Positions 1-9,734 of a DNA stretch of 64,000 nucleotides are shown here, piece by piece. The stretch is taken from positions 310,001 through 374,000 of the forward strand of contig CAJNOI010000022.1 in the NCBI GenBank assembly GCA_905250115.1. Direction: 5' to 3'. The stretch is from Adineta steineri. Taxonomy: Eukaryota; Rotifera; Eurotatoria; Adinetida; Adinetidae. The translations under genes were made by a program, and so were the position numbers. Position 1 is the first letter of the stretch. Each line of letters starts with the position of its first letter. The notes under the pieces are model-generated. The model was not told the origin of the DNA. It saw only the letters and a program-made list of their open reading frames with translations, and ran no database searches.

Positions 1-137
1 CATTTTAATGTTTGAATACCCAAAATATTAAAATTTTCATATTTAAGATTTAATTCAATTGTTTCATTATCGATATTTTCAATTGGTTCAATAACAACAA
101 CAGGCGTTGTTGTTGGTGTTGTTGTTGTTTCACTCAT
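1..137 (-). CDS. 5' end of an unidentified gene, cut by the window edge
   Basis: Reading from the ATG at 137 towards the window edge gives about 45 codons without a stop, starting MSETTTTPTTTPVVV and continuing into a more ordinary stretch ending in ILGIQTLK. The start is low-complexity (threonine, proline, valine). No family is recognised. It is head-to-head with URI1, with about 220 bp between the two start codons, so the two may share a promoter. The exon may end outside the window. Confidence 0.55.
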   Translation of the reverse strand, partial: MSETTTTPTTTPVVVIEPIENIDNETIELNLKYENFNILGIQTLK

Positions 138-356
138 GAGAAAAATTTCAATATATAAATGATTATTTAATATTTGAATTTCGTTTTTACATAGAACAAA
201 TAAGTAAATAAATGGATTTCGAATAAAACATGGATTGACCAATTATTTTGCGGAGGAATTTATCGAACAGTTTCTACGATTGGTTAAATACTATTTAGCC
301 TATTGATAAAAAAGAAAACATATTTACTAGATTACTTTACCAACCAAATAAAAAAT
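138..356. promoter_or_regulatory. Short divergent intergenic region, probable shared promoter
   Basis: This 219-bp AT-rich stretch separates the start codons of the divergent gene at 1-137 and URI1. No TATA box or other core element can be assigned with confidence. The open frame can be extended upstream only through a TTG at 303; the first ATG in frame is at 357, so the bases before it are treated as leader. Confidence 0.35.
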
Positions 357-1250
357 ATGTCCGATCTTCAACCGGAATCTTTGGAAACATTCGAACGTCT
401 TTTATCTGAACAAACATCATATATCAATGAAGTTGATCAACAAATTTCGAAATGGACACAATTTCAAAATGATTATCGTCATTTACATACACGTCTTTCA
501 ACTTTACCTGATCGTTTAACATATGAATGTATGGTACCATTTGGTAAATTAGCATTTATACCTGGTCGTATAGTGCATTCCAATGAAATTCTTGTCTTAT
601 TGGGTGATAATTATTTTGTTGAACGTACATGTAAACAATCGATTGAAATAGTTAATCGTCGTTTAAAAAATATTAATGAAAATATTGAAAAACATCAGAA
701 AGAAAAAGAAGTATTTAATCAACAAAAACAATATACAACTAATTTTCTTGATGATAAAACAAAATTTATTGAAATTAAAGAAACTGATGATGATGATAAG
801 AATAATAAACAAGAAAAAAAAACTTTAAATCGACGTGCAAAATTAACTGAAGATGAAATACGTGAAGAGAGACGTCGTTTACAAGAACGTGCTATGAAAA
901 TGAATGAAACACAAAAAAAACATGTACATTTCGAAGATGATCATATGGAAGTTGATAGTGATGATGATGATGATGAGGAGGAGGAAATTCCTAACCAACA
1001 ATTTAAAAAAATATGTATTAATCATACAAAATCAAATAATGAACCTATAGGAGATTCATCTCCAGCGCTTTATGCTCACCCTGGAGCTATTGGTAAAACT
1101 GAACCAGCAGTATTTACTGAACCAGTAGCGTTCACTGAAAAATCTGAACCAGTAGCGTTTACTGGAAAAACTATAGAACGACAAGATACAACTACTACTA
1201 CTGAACCACCACCCAAACGATTATCTAAATTTCGAGCTTCACGTCAATAA
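357..1250 (+). CDS. URI1: Unconventional prefoldin RPB5 interactor (URI1-like)
   Basis: Single exon, 297 aa from the ATG at 357. URI is an alpha-type prefoldin-like protein that works with RPB5 and the R2TP/prefoldin-like complex in assembling RNA polymerases. The N-terminal ~130 residues have the prefoldin pattern: a helix, the beta-hairpin core VPFGKLAFIPGRIVHSNEIL with LLGDNYF after it, then a second long charged helix. An acidic run (DSDDDDDEEEE) lies mid-protein. The C-terminus ends KRLSKFRASRQ, resembling the conserved Ser-x-Phe-Lys/Arg-Ala tail of URI proteins. Residues about 235-280 hold short imperfect repeats around EPVAFT. It is shorter than the human protein (535 aa), mainly in the disordered part. 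An AATAAA overlaps the stop codon, and RPS24 begins 55 bp later. Confidence 0.88.
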   Translation: MSDLQPESLETFERLLSEQTSYINEVDQQISKWTQFQNDYRHLHTRLSTLPDRLTYECMVPFGKLAFIPGRIVHSNEILVLLGDNYFVERTCKQSIEIVNRRLKNINENIEKHQKEKEVFNQQKQYTTNFLDDKTKFIEIKETDDDDKNNKQEKKTLNRRAKLTEDEIREERRRLQERAMKMNETQKKHVHFEDDHMEVDSDDDDDEEEEIPNQQFKKICINHTKSNNEPIGDSSPALYAHPGAIGKTEPAVFTEPVAFTEKSEPVAFTGKTIERQDTTTTTEPPPKRLSKFRASRQ

Positions 1251-1279
1251 AATTTCTTGCTATACATACATATATATAT

Positions 1280-1291
1280 TTTTGTTTTAGA
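1280..1291 (+). promoter_or_regulatory. Candidate splice (trans-splice) acceptor upstream of RPS24
   Basis: The pyrimidine-rich TTTTTGTTTTAG ends about 15 bp before the RPS24 ATG, inside a gap of only 55 bp after the URI1 stop. It looks like a 3' splice site with no matching donor nearby. Spliced-leader trans-splicing is reported in bdelloid rotifers, so the simplest reading is an SL acceptor for the second gene of a two-gene unit. This is inference. Confidence 0.4.
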
Positions 1292-1305
1292 TTAGTGTAT
1301 AAATC

Positions 1306-1704
1306 ATGTCGGATTCTTCATGTACAATCCGTACACGAAAATTTAAATCAAATCGACTTCTTTGTCGTCGACAAATGGTAGTTGATGTACTTCATTCTGA
1401 TCGTGCATCACTCTCGAAAAAAGAAATCCGAGAAAAAGTTGCTCAACTTTATAAAACAACATCTGATCTTGTTTTTTGTTTTGGTTTTCATACAAATTTT
1501 GGTGGAGGTAAATCAACTGGTTTTGCACTTATCTATGATACACTTGATTTTGCAAAAAAATTCGAACCACGTTATCGTCTTACACGTCAAGGTCTTGCTG
1601 AACCAAAGAAAACAGCAAGAAAACAACGTAAAGAACGTAAAAATCGTATGAAAAAAGTACGTGGTACAAAGAAAGCTTCTGTCAAAGATGCCAAGAAAAA
1701 ATAA
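1306..1704 (+). CDS. RPS24: 40S ribosomal protein S24 (eS24)
   Basis: Intact single exon of 132 aa, the usual length for eukaryotic eS24, a component of the small ribosomal subunit. Family landmarks are the N-terminal strand [13 protein letters not shown], the central [20 protein letters not shown] block, the [16 protein letters not shown] segment and a strongly basic C-terminal tail ([14 protein letters not shown]). No frame disruption is seen. It follows URI1 on the same strand at 55 bp, with a splice-acceptor-like sequence just upstream, so it may be expressed from a shared transcript. The intact housekeeping frame is a useful control when judging the disrupted genes elsewhere in the window. 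Confidence 0.97.
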   Translation: MSDSSCTIRTRKFKSNRLLCRRQMVVDVLHSDRASLSKKEIREKVAQLYKTTSDLVFCFGFHTNFGGGKSTGFALIYDTLDFAKKFEPRYRLTRQGLAEPKKTARKQRKERKNRMKKVRGTKKASVKDAKKK

Positions 1705-1826
1705 ACAAACAACAACGACGACGACAACAACAAAAAGAAAACAATTCTATGGAACAACATCAACAAATCGTATTGTTTTTGTGTCTTTATTTTATTTTTT
1801 TGTAACATCAAAATATATAACAAGGA

Positions 1827-1832
1827 AATAAA
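1827..1832 (+). terminator. Polyadenylation signal of RPS24
   Basis: AATAAA lies about 120 bp past the RPS24 stop in an A-rich 3' UTR; a second, weaker candidate (GAATAAAAA) follows within 20 bp. Confidence 0.5.
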
Positions 1833-2180
1833 AAAAAGAATAAAAACATGTAAAAAAATTGCATTATGATAGATATCCAATAATCCGTATGGTTAATGAA
1901 TATGAATTTATCTATTCTACATCGATTTTTTAAGTATTTTTCGATTACACCTAGAATATAGTAGAAGAATATCTGTTGAAATTTCATGTTTGCTTCGAAA
2001 ATAGAGGATTCTAAGTTTTCTTTCTTTGTATATCGACTAGGTCAGATTAAAGAAGTATTTCTTAGTTTCGCAAAAGAAATCAGAAAGTGCCAGCTTTCAA
2101 AGGTAAACAGACTAAAATGGTTCAGGCATTTTTGATTACTATAACTAAGTCGAATTTTCTAGTACCCTGAAGTGTGCTGT

Positions 2181-2254
2181 AGAGGTGCAGAATCTTCCTC
2201 GTGCGCCCCCGCGTGGGGGGAAGGGAGAAATTTTTAAGAAGATTCTGCACCTCT
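2181..2254. mobile_element. 74-bp foldback (MITE-like) element with 16-bp perfect ends
   Basis: The perfect inverted repeats AGAGGTGCAGAATCTT (2181-2196) and its reverse complement (2239-2254) enclose a GC-rich centre that can itself pair (CCCCC..GGGGG). The direct repeat TGTGCTGT lies immediately left (2173-2180) and 2 bp to the right (2257-2264), as expected for an 8-9 bp target-site duplication. It sits in the otherwise featureless 755-bp spacer between RPS24 and the fucosyltransferase. No internal ORF; non-autonomous. hAT-type is suggested only by the TSD length. Confidence 0.6.
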
Positions 2255-2459
2255 GGTGTGCTGTTTGTGATCAAGTTTTTCTCAAAGTGTCGGCAATATC
2301 AATAATTTTCATTCTGATTTGAACGACACCAGCGTCAAGAACATGATCACTACAAAATTCAAACTAAAGTGGATTGTTATCTTATCTTGAGTTTAGAAAG
2401 TCTTATATAAATCTGATCATAAGCAAATCTTTATTTATTCTATTTTTTTTTGAGAATAA

Positions 2460-4084
2460 TCAAAACAGTTTCCACCAAGTAAATAAATGATTATAAATCT
2501 GTTTTAATATCGATGGGTAATCCATATCCCAACAATTAACAGTCGGATTATAAAATTGACTAATACGTATTAAATTGGTTTTTGCTGTTGTCCAATTAAA
2601 ATTTGATAAATGCATATTGGTCATATGAAATATATTTCGAATAGTTTTCATTCCATATGTTATCTGTTGATTTTCTTCTTTCATCGAATGTAAATATTGA
2701 TAATGTCCAAGAAAACAAAGTGTTGAATGCATATCAATAATTGATGCAGGAGAATAATCAACTGATACATCATAGAGTTGTGTCCATTGAAGATATTTCA
2801 TAAATTCAGTATCATTTTGATTTAAACGATGAAGTTCATTAGCAAGATCTTCAACTGTTAAAAAATCATCAACATGTATATATGAATTTGGTACTACTAT
2901 ACGTTCATATTGTTCTTTTTTAGCACCTAAAACAATTGGTATAGCATAACCATTTGTACCTTGTATCCAATATTTTTCCGTAATATATGTATCACATTTC
3001 GAATTTTCAAATGATAAATAAAATCGATAGTTTGATATCGTTTTTTCTGTACAATTTGGTGTACCTTTCTGACATTGAATTGGTATAATATGTGAATGAT
3101 ACATTGATTTACAATTACCATATATATCAATATGAATACCTTTTTGTGAACGTAATTTATTTACATAATCTTCTCGACGTGAATGTGTATCACAATTGGA
3201 AACAAACCAAGCAATATAAACAATATTTCGATTTAAAACTTTCGGTTTAATTTCATTTAAATAAGGTTGAAGAGCTTGAATTGCATGAGATGGTAACGGT
3301 TGATTACAAGTATAAGGACAAATATTTAATAGAACATTTTGTCGATTCAATAATTCTCTATGAAGTATAGATGATAAAGTATTTAGATAGATGGAAGATG
3401 TATTGTGAAAAATATCTGATGTTGAATAAATTGTTTGATTGAGATTTATATTAAGTTTAACTTGGAGAAGTTTTCCGATGTTTGGTTTGATACGATAACC
3501 CTAAAGAAATAAAATAATCGTGAATATTTTCGTAGTTGATTTTAGTTACTAAAAGTTGTAATTTTATAACATACTCGATATTTTATATGAAAATCTGATT
3601 CTGGACGAAATGTTGATGTTAAATTAAACCAATCATCAAGTTCTACTATATTCTTCATATTTACAGTTCTATAAGAATTTCTTGGAGATTCTTCTGAATG
3701 AAATATCCATAATTGTGATTGATGTAAATGTCGATATGATTTTGGAAATCGAGTAAAATCAACAATATTAACAAAAACACTATCAGCTAATGGATAATCT
3801 TCAGGATCAAGTATTTCACATATTTCTTCTAGATTTTTATTAAAAATTTTTGTATGAGAATCAGTCCGTATAAGATACGATGTTGTATAATAAGCAATCG
3901 ATACTTTTTTAAATGTTAAATTTTGATTTAATAGTTTTTCATGATTAATACGAAGGCGAGGTATAAAAAGTTGTTGTTGTTGTGATTTAAGATGAATATT
4001 ATAATAGAAGAAAAATATAATTAAACTAATAATCAGAAGAAATAAAGTTCGTTTTTGTTTAAGACATAAAAAGTTACGAATCAT
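2460..4084 (-). CDS. Alpha-1,3-fucosyltransferase family (GT10), Golgi type II membrane protein
   Basis: Two exons (4084-3575 and 3500-2460) with a 74-bp GTATGT..TTTAG intron join in frame to give 516 aa. GT10 enzymes transfer fucose from GDP-fucose to GlcNAc-containing glycans in the Golgi. A short basic N-terminus is followed by one membrane anchor (about residues 13-30) and a stem. The C-terminal half has the GT10 donor-site signature FYLSFENSKCDTYITEKYW followed by AIPIVLG. Several N-x-S/T sites and paired cysteines suit a lumenal domain. It is slightly longer than typical FUTs. The acceptor glycan (Lewis-type or core) cannot be deduced. The gene converges on RPS24 with about 750 bp between them. 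Frames are clean across both exons. Confidence 0.9.
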
Positions 4085-5369
4085 TATGAATTGTCATTCT
4101 ATTGAAAATGAAAAAGACATGATTTATTTTACTAATCAAATATTAACTTTTTTTGGAAGTGAAAAGAAAATGTTATGATGTTGACTCATCCTTAGTGCAA
4201 GCCTATCTAGTAATGTGCATAAAGGAAGAAATTCTAATGACATACAAGCATTTTTTGTCGTTCTGTTGTTCTCTTTCTTTGTCGCTTATATTAAATAAAT
4301 ACGAATCAGAAAAGAAAAAAAAACAAGAACACGTTTTTCTTCTATAACCATTATTAGAAGAATAAGTAAGGGCTTTTTTTTCTTAGTCAAATGCTTGTAT
4401 TATGGATAAGAAAAAAATCATACGGAAACTTTTCTATGCATGATCTTTCATTTAATTTCAATAAAATCCTTATGGCACGTTTCAAGGTCATTTCTTTTTG
4501 CGTTGTTCTCAGATACGAGCAGACATACTTTTCAAATAAAAACATTTCATCACTGGGAATTTTCCCAATGTAATAGATTTTTATGCTATATATATACAAA
4601 CTAATCGTCTCAAATTTACAAACATTAGAAAACACACTTTTTCAATCTCAACAATTGTAAGTTTATAAAAAAATATTAGATTTATTTATATTCTGTGACA
4701 CGTTATATTAAAAAATCTTTTCTATTGAGCGGGATTAATATTCAGACTGTATCAATTATTTCGCTTGTATAGATTTCATAAAAAATTAGTTTAATGCTTA
4801 CTTTTTAGTCTTTGTAACTTGAAAGAGAAGTGTAAAAAAAACTGAGAGTTATTTATTATATCGTTAGCCTGAAGAAAATTTATTTATAGTCATGTAATAC
4901 AAAATACATTATCAATAACAACTGTTTTTTGAAGAATATAATATAGAACAGCTGATGCGTTAAAGTGTACAACATATGTAGCATATTTTATTTTACCATT
5001 TAGACGAGCGGAATTGACAACATAGTAAAAATGATAGATTATAATATATCTGAGTCTGTTCAGTTAGCTCGATCAGAGATCTTAAATTGTTAATTGCATC
5101 CTGACATTGGCTTTCATTTCATATAGTATTTGATAAGAAACTTTAAATATCGTTCATTCATTCATTATTTTCGAATAATGAACAAAACTCAATAGCAAGC
5201 TCTTAAATAAAAGTATAAACTCCTCATCATCGAATAAGTATTACAGAAATCTGAAAATTATGATTAAGCAATAGCACACCATAACTTACAGCATTTTAAC
5301 ATTCATCTAGCTAAATAATTCTAACAAGAAAATTAATAATACAATTTTTATCTTTAAGATTAAAACAAA
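4085..5369. other. Intergenic, no gene recognised
   Basis: About 1.3 kb of AT-rich sequence between the divergent fucosyltransferase and zinc-finger genes. Short open frames on both strands have no coding character. It presumably holds both promoters. Confidence 0.5.
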
Positions 5370-6074
5370 ATGACTGAAGAAATACCAACTACCTGCCCTT
5401 CGAATGAACAAAACATATCTGAAACATCAACTATTTCTTCTTCAAATGAACAAAATACACCCGAAACATCAACCACCTGTTCTGAACAAAATGTATCTGA
5501 AATATCAGCTACCTGCCCTACAAATGAACAAAACGTACCTGAAACATCAACTGTCTGTTCTTCAAAAGAACAAAATATACCCGAAACATCAACTACCTGT
5601 TCTGAACAAAATATACCTGAAACACCAACTGCCTGTCCTGAACAAAATGTATCTGAAACATCAACTATCTGTTCTGAACAAAATGTACCTGATGAATCAA
5701 TCTCTAAGCCCTCCAAGGAAAAAAAATCGGCCGAAGCTGTTGCTAATCCTGATTTTATCTCTTGGAAATATCCGCCTTATTGTGAACTTTGTAATCAAAT
5801 TTTTACCGGTGAACCATGTTCAAAATTACATTTTGATGGTAAAAGTCATAAGAATACATTACAAACATGGAAAAAATATCAAGATCCACAATCATTACCA
5901 ACAAATTCTAAAGATGTTCTTTGTGAAATATGTTGGAAAGTAATGAATACACAAGCAATGTTAGATATTCATTTTAAAAGTCCAGCACATATAGAAAAAG
6001 AAAAAAAATATTTAATTGTACAAAAATTAAAAGAAGATTATAGACAATTGAAAGAATTACAAAACAAAAATTAA
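5370..6074 (+). CDS. U1/matrin-type zinc-finger protein with a repetitive N-terminus
   Basis: Single exon, 234 aa. The N-terminal ~115 residues are tandem copies of a 12-15 residue unit built on EQN-x-x-ETST-x-C. The C-terminal half has two C2H2 fingers of U1/matrin type: CELCNQIFTG..LHFDGKSHKN (about residues 137-160) and CEICWKVMNTQ..HFKSPAHIEK (about 190-215), with the long Cys-His spacing typical of double-stranded RNA-binding ZMAT-like proteins. A charged helix closes the protein. Binding to RNA, perhaps in splicing or small-RNA handling, is inferred from the finger type only. It converges on the tetraspanin gene with 9 bp between the stop codons. Confidence 0.75.
   Translation: MTEEIPTTCPSNEQNISETSTISSSNEQNTPETSTTCSEQNVSEISATCPTNEQNVPETSTVCSSKEQNIPETSTTCSEQNIPETPTACPEQNVSETSTICSEQNVPDESISKPSKEKKSAEAVANPDFISWKYPPYCELCNQIFTGEPCSKLHFDGKSHKNTLQTWKKYQDPQSLPTNSKDVLCEICWKVMNTQAMLDIHFKSPAHIEKEKKYLIVQKLKEDYRQLKELQNKN
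5400..5700 (+). repeat. In-frame coding minisatellite
   Basis: Repeats of about 36-45 bp, each encoding variants of SEQNVSETSTIC, run through the N-terminal coding region of the zinc-finger gene. All units keep the reading frame and many differ by single substitutions, so copy number probably varies by unequal exchange without breaking the protein. Confidence 0.75.
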
Positions 6075-6083
6075 TCTATTATT

Positions 6084-7937
6084 TTAAATAAGATTTTCAT
6101 TTTGTTTTAAATATGATTTTGGTTTTAATTTTCGATTATTTTTTAATAAAGAAGTTGTTTTTGTATACATTGATGAAACTTGTTTTTGATTATGATTATT
6201 TGGTAGAATTCGAGTTGGTGATCTTTGCTGAGAAGATTTTTTTAAAATTGGTTTTGGTGTTATAATATCATTTCGTAGTAAATGATCGAATGATGATGTC
6301 GCTTTGAGAGGTTGTTTCATTTGATTATCTGTAGATTCAAATTGAGAAGTAGATGTTAGAAAAATATTAGAAAAATTAAGTAAAGAAGAGGTATTCTTAT
6401 TTGTTTGTTCATATTCTGGAGTTATATCCACACTATCAAAATATTGTTTTTGATTCCTGTGATCTTCAAAAGATTTTTCTGATGACGAACGTTCGACACC
6501 TACGAAGAAAAAACCCACAAAATTATTGAGAAATTCTATCTGCTTCGGATTAAAAAGAAACAACTCGATTCGATAGTCTTTGATAACTTATCTATTAAAA
6601 TTTATTCGCAATTAAAAACTCTACTAGGGTAACTTGAAGGCCACTGTTAATATACCTGAATCATTATCATTATCGTCGTCTTGTTGGATTTTTCGTCGAG
6701 GTGTAATTGGAGGTAGTTTTCTTAGTAGCGTCGATCGATATTGTTTATCATGATCAATTGATGTAATTGGTTTTTGTTTATAATATTTAAGACGTAAATT
6801 ATCTGATTCACTATCATCCGTTTCAGTTTTTTCCGTTTTTTCTGATATTGAAGATAATTTTCTGGATGCATTTTGTTTTTCATAATATGCCATTAAATCA
6901 TTATTATCCATTAATGCTGGTACGATTATAGTAGATGCATTCTGTATACGTTTACTTGATGATGATGGTGATGAAGAACTATATGTATTAGATGAAACAT
7001 GTTGTCTTTCAAGAAATTTATCATCATCATCATCATCTTGATCTGTCATAGTTGTTGGTATACGAGATTTTTTTGGTAAATTTTCTGTAGATGAAGAATC
7101 ATAACTTGATGATTGATGTCGTAATTGTGATTCATTTGATGGTTGATAATTGTATCTCAAACGATTTCGTCGATCTTGATAATGTATACAAAGAAACGAA
7201 TAAAAAAATAGAACAATAAAAAGTTTAATTAAACTAAAAAATAATGATATATATGCTAATGTATCCATAGAATAATCAAGAAAATATATTGTACGTGTAA
7301 GACATCCAACACTAAACATATTACAACTTAATGGTACATTATTTTGATATGATAATCGTCCTTCTGCACCACAGCAATAAAATGTCATTTGAAGTATATC
7401 TAAAGCTCGTTTAGCACGTTCATCAGTACCTTGTCGATAAGTGATTACTAAAAACGAAAAAAAAATGGAACTTTTTCTTTTTCCTGCAATCAATTAGATT
7501 CTTACCTAATTTTGGTAATTGTTCTATAAGTGTAAGTCTTGTTTCATATTTACTTGCAAATGTAAGTATTGAAATGGTCAGTTCACCAATACAAATAATT
7601 AAAATCATTGTTGATGCAATAAATAAAAATGCATGTGCTGAAAATAAACCCCATATTAATATTAAACACATAAATAATGTTATAATCGATGATGCAAATA
7701 AACATAAAGATAAATATCGTAATATCCATAGATCCTATGAAGAAGAAAAATATTTTCAGTAATAATACATTTGATTTTTATACTTACAATATAACCAACA
7801 TCAGCAAGATTATACGCTAAAGTTCTATATCGTTTATCAAGTACAGTCCATAAAGCTAATGCTAATTCAATTAAACCAAGAATACATAATATAAATACAG
7901 CTATTTTACTTGAAAATTTTAATGTTGATTTATCCAT
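6084..7937 (-). CDS. Tetraspanin with a long disordered cytoplasmic tail
   Basis: Four exons (7937-7788, 7734-7506, 7447-6656, 6499-6084) with GT-AG introns of 53-156 bp join in frame to give 528 aa. Four hydrophobic segments are seen: about residues 12-32, three in total before the large loop, and one at about 185-210. The second extracellular loop has the tetraspanin cysteines: a CCG motif (FYCCGAEG), a PLSC and a GC. The loop is short for the family. The last ~310 residues form an acidic, Ser-rich cytoplasmic tail (DQDDDDDDK; YSSSSPSSSSK), far longer than in ordinary tetraspanins of about 250 aa. Tetraspanins organise membrane microdomains; the partner here is unknown. The tail exons are joined by splice signals and frame only, so the tail is less certain than the core. 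Confidence 0.75.
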
Positions 7938-9734
7938 TTTATTAATGAATAATAATATTAGATAAACATATTATCATCTAGAAAATTATCGTATGAATAG
8001 AATATTTATTAACTAATAATATCAGTTTGTTTTTCGTAGATAATTATTATGAGAAGTCTGTTTCAATATCTCGTCTACTTCTGATTAATTATAAATAATT
8101 AATATAAAAAACAAAGTAACGTATCTCATTTGACAATCCTTTAAAAACTAACAAATACTAGTCTACGAATTTCTATCACCTACGTGTAAATATCATATTA
8201 CTGAATAATAAATTCCTTATACACAAGCAAGTACTTTTGAATATAAATAAATTCCTCTTTTTTTATTATAAATAATTTAGTCTGTAAGTTATTTGACTAT
8301 GTCATGGCATCCTACTGTATTTAAGAAATTGCGATAATTACCTACTTTCTTTTCGTACTAATCATTGATGACATATCAATGAAAATAAGTTTATCCTACC
8401 TTATGATATATAACTATGGTATATTTCAAAGTTATAAAATAAAAACATTACTCCGGATGGATTTTTTTTTATATATATTAGACAATAAGAAAAGAAATAT
8501 ATTTTTTTTCCTCTTGCGTTCTTATATAAATGATTAGTTCTTCTATGTGTCAAGTTAAGTTACATATATTATATAAAAATAGCACTTCTATATCTTCAAT
8601 ATTCAAATCTGTATATATTAATCATAGTATTATACGTATGATTATGAGAGCTAATTTCGTTTTTTTTTGTTCAATATAAAAACTACGAGCAGTCACAAAA
8701 ATAGTAGAACCTTGAAGCCGAAGTAAAGAGAAGGGGGGAAATAATAAAAAGTACAGAGCAGAAAAAAGAAAACCGAGACACACATCATTTCGATGGTATT
8801 TATTTACTACCTATTTGACCTCTAAAAATTATGATCAAAAAAAAAAAGAAAGAAGAAGAACGATCGGAACTTTAATACTAACATGACACAACATTCATCA
8901 TTTCGTTAGATGAAACGCTTGTATATATGATGATTATCATTCGATAATTAAGATGTTATTTTAAATAAAAAAAAAAACTTTCTTTCATTATACGAGTCTT
9001 ACTTATACTTGAATATTTTCTTTTTCTTTCAATGTCATTTGCTCGTATCTACAATCAAACATAAAATGTGTTCATTCCTTCTATTTCTAATGCAATGCAT
9101 CTTTGTAGTAGTACTCATAAAATTTACTTAACAGATGTTCATCAGGGTTGTTGTTTTTTATTGCTATTATTCTAATGGATCAATTTAAACTTGTATCAGT
9201 AATTCGCATTTTTTATAGAAGAAACTTTAACAAGAATATTTATTATACTTTTTTGAATAAAAAAAAANNNNNNNNNNNNNNNNNNNNNNNNNNNNNNNNN
9301 NNNNNNNNNNNNNNNNNNNNNNNNNNNNNNNNNNNNNNNNNNNNNNNNNNNNNNNNNNNNNNNNNNNAAAAATGATCCCTGCTGGCAGTATAATGGTTGA
9401 TCTGTTTTAGTTGTTTTATGTAAAGTTTCTTGAAGATGGATAATTTTCTTTTTTAATTGACTATAAAATAGATAAATTCTTTCATTAAGAAAACAGTAGC
9501 GAATTGTAAAGTAAAAAGCTTATGTAAAATTATATCTCTTGCTGCAATAGATACTAATGCTGAAGATGTAGAGTTTTTACTTCTAAATTTCCTTATTTTG
9601 ACGATTAAGAATTCTACATGTATTTCTATAGCGTGATATCTGATAAATGTTAGAATTAGTGCATAAAGAAAGAAGTTCAAACTAACTCGACCATCAATGT
9701 TTGGAGAGTGTTAATGTTATTATTCTTCTTGATT
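7938..9734. other. Intergenic, AT-rich, no gene recognised
   Basis: About 1.8 kb containing a 100-N gap (9268-9367). No coding region with recognisable protein character is seen on either strand on either side of the gap. The 370 bp next to the PKS stop should contain that gene's 3' UTR. Confidence 0.5.
9268..9367. other. Assembly gap of exactly 100 N
   Basis: A run of 100 N preceded by poly-A. The round size marks a scaffold join of unknown true length, so the tetraspanin and PKS need not be neighbours. Confidence 0.99.

Noticed and set aside
303-356. URI1 start at the upstream TTG
   Set aside because: Nuclear eukaryotic genes rarely start at TTG; the first in-frame ATG (357) gives an N-terminus that leads directly into the prefoldin helix.
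9148-9375. Open frame running across the N gap
   Set aside because: Half of it is unknown sequence; the rest is AT-rich without protein character.
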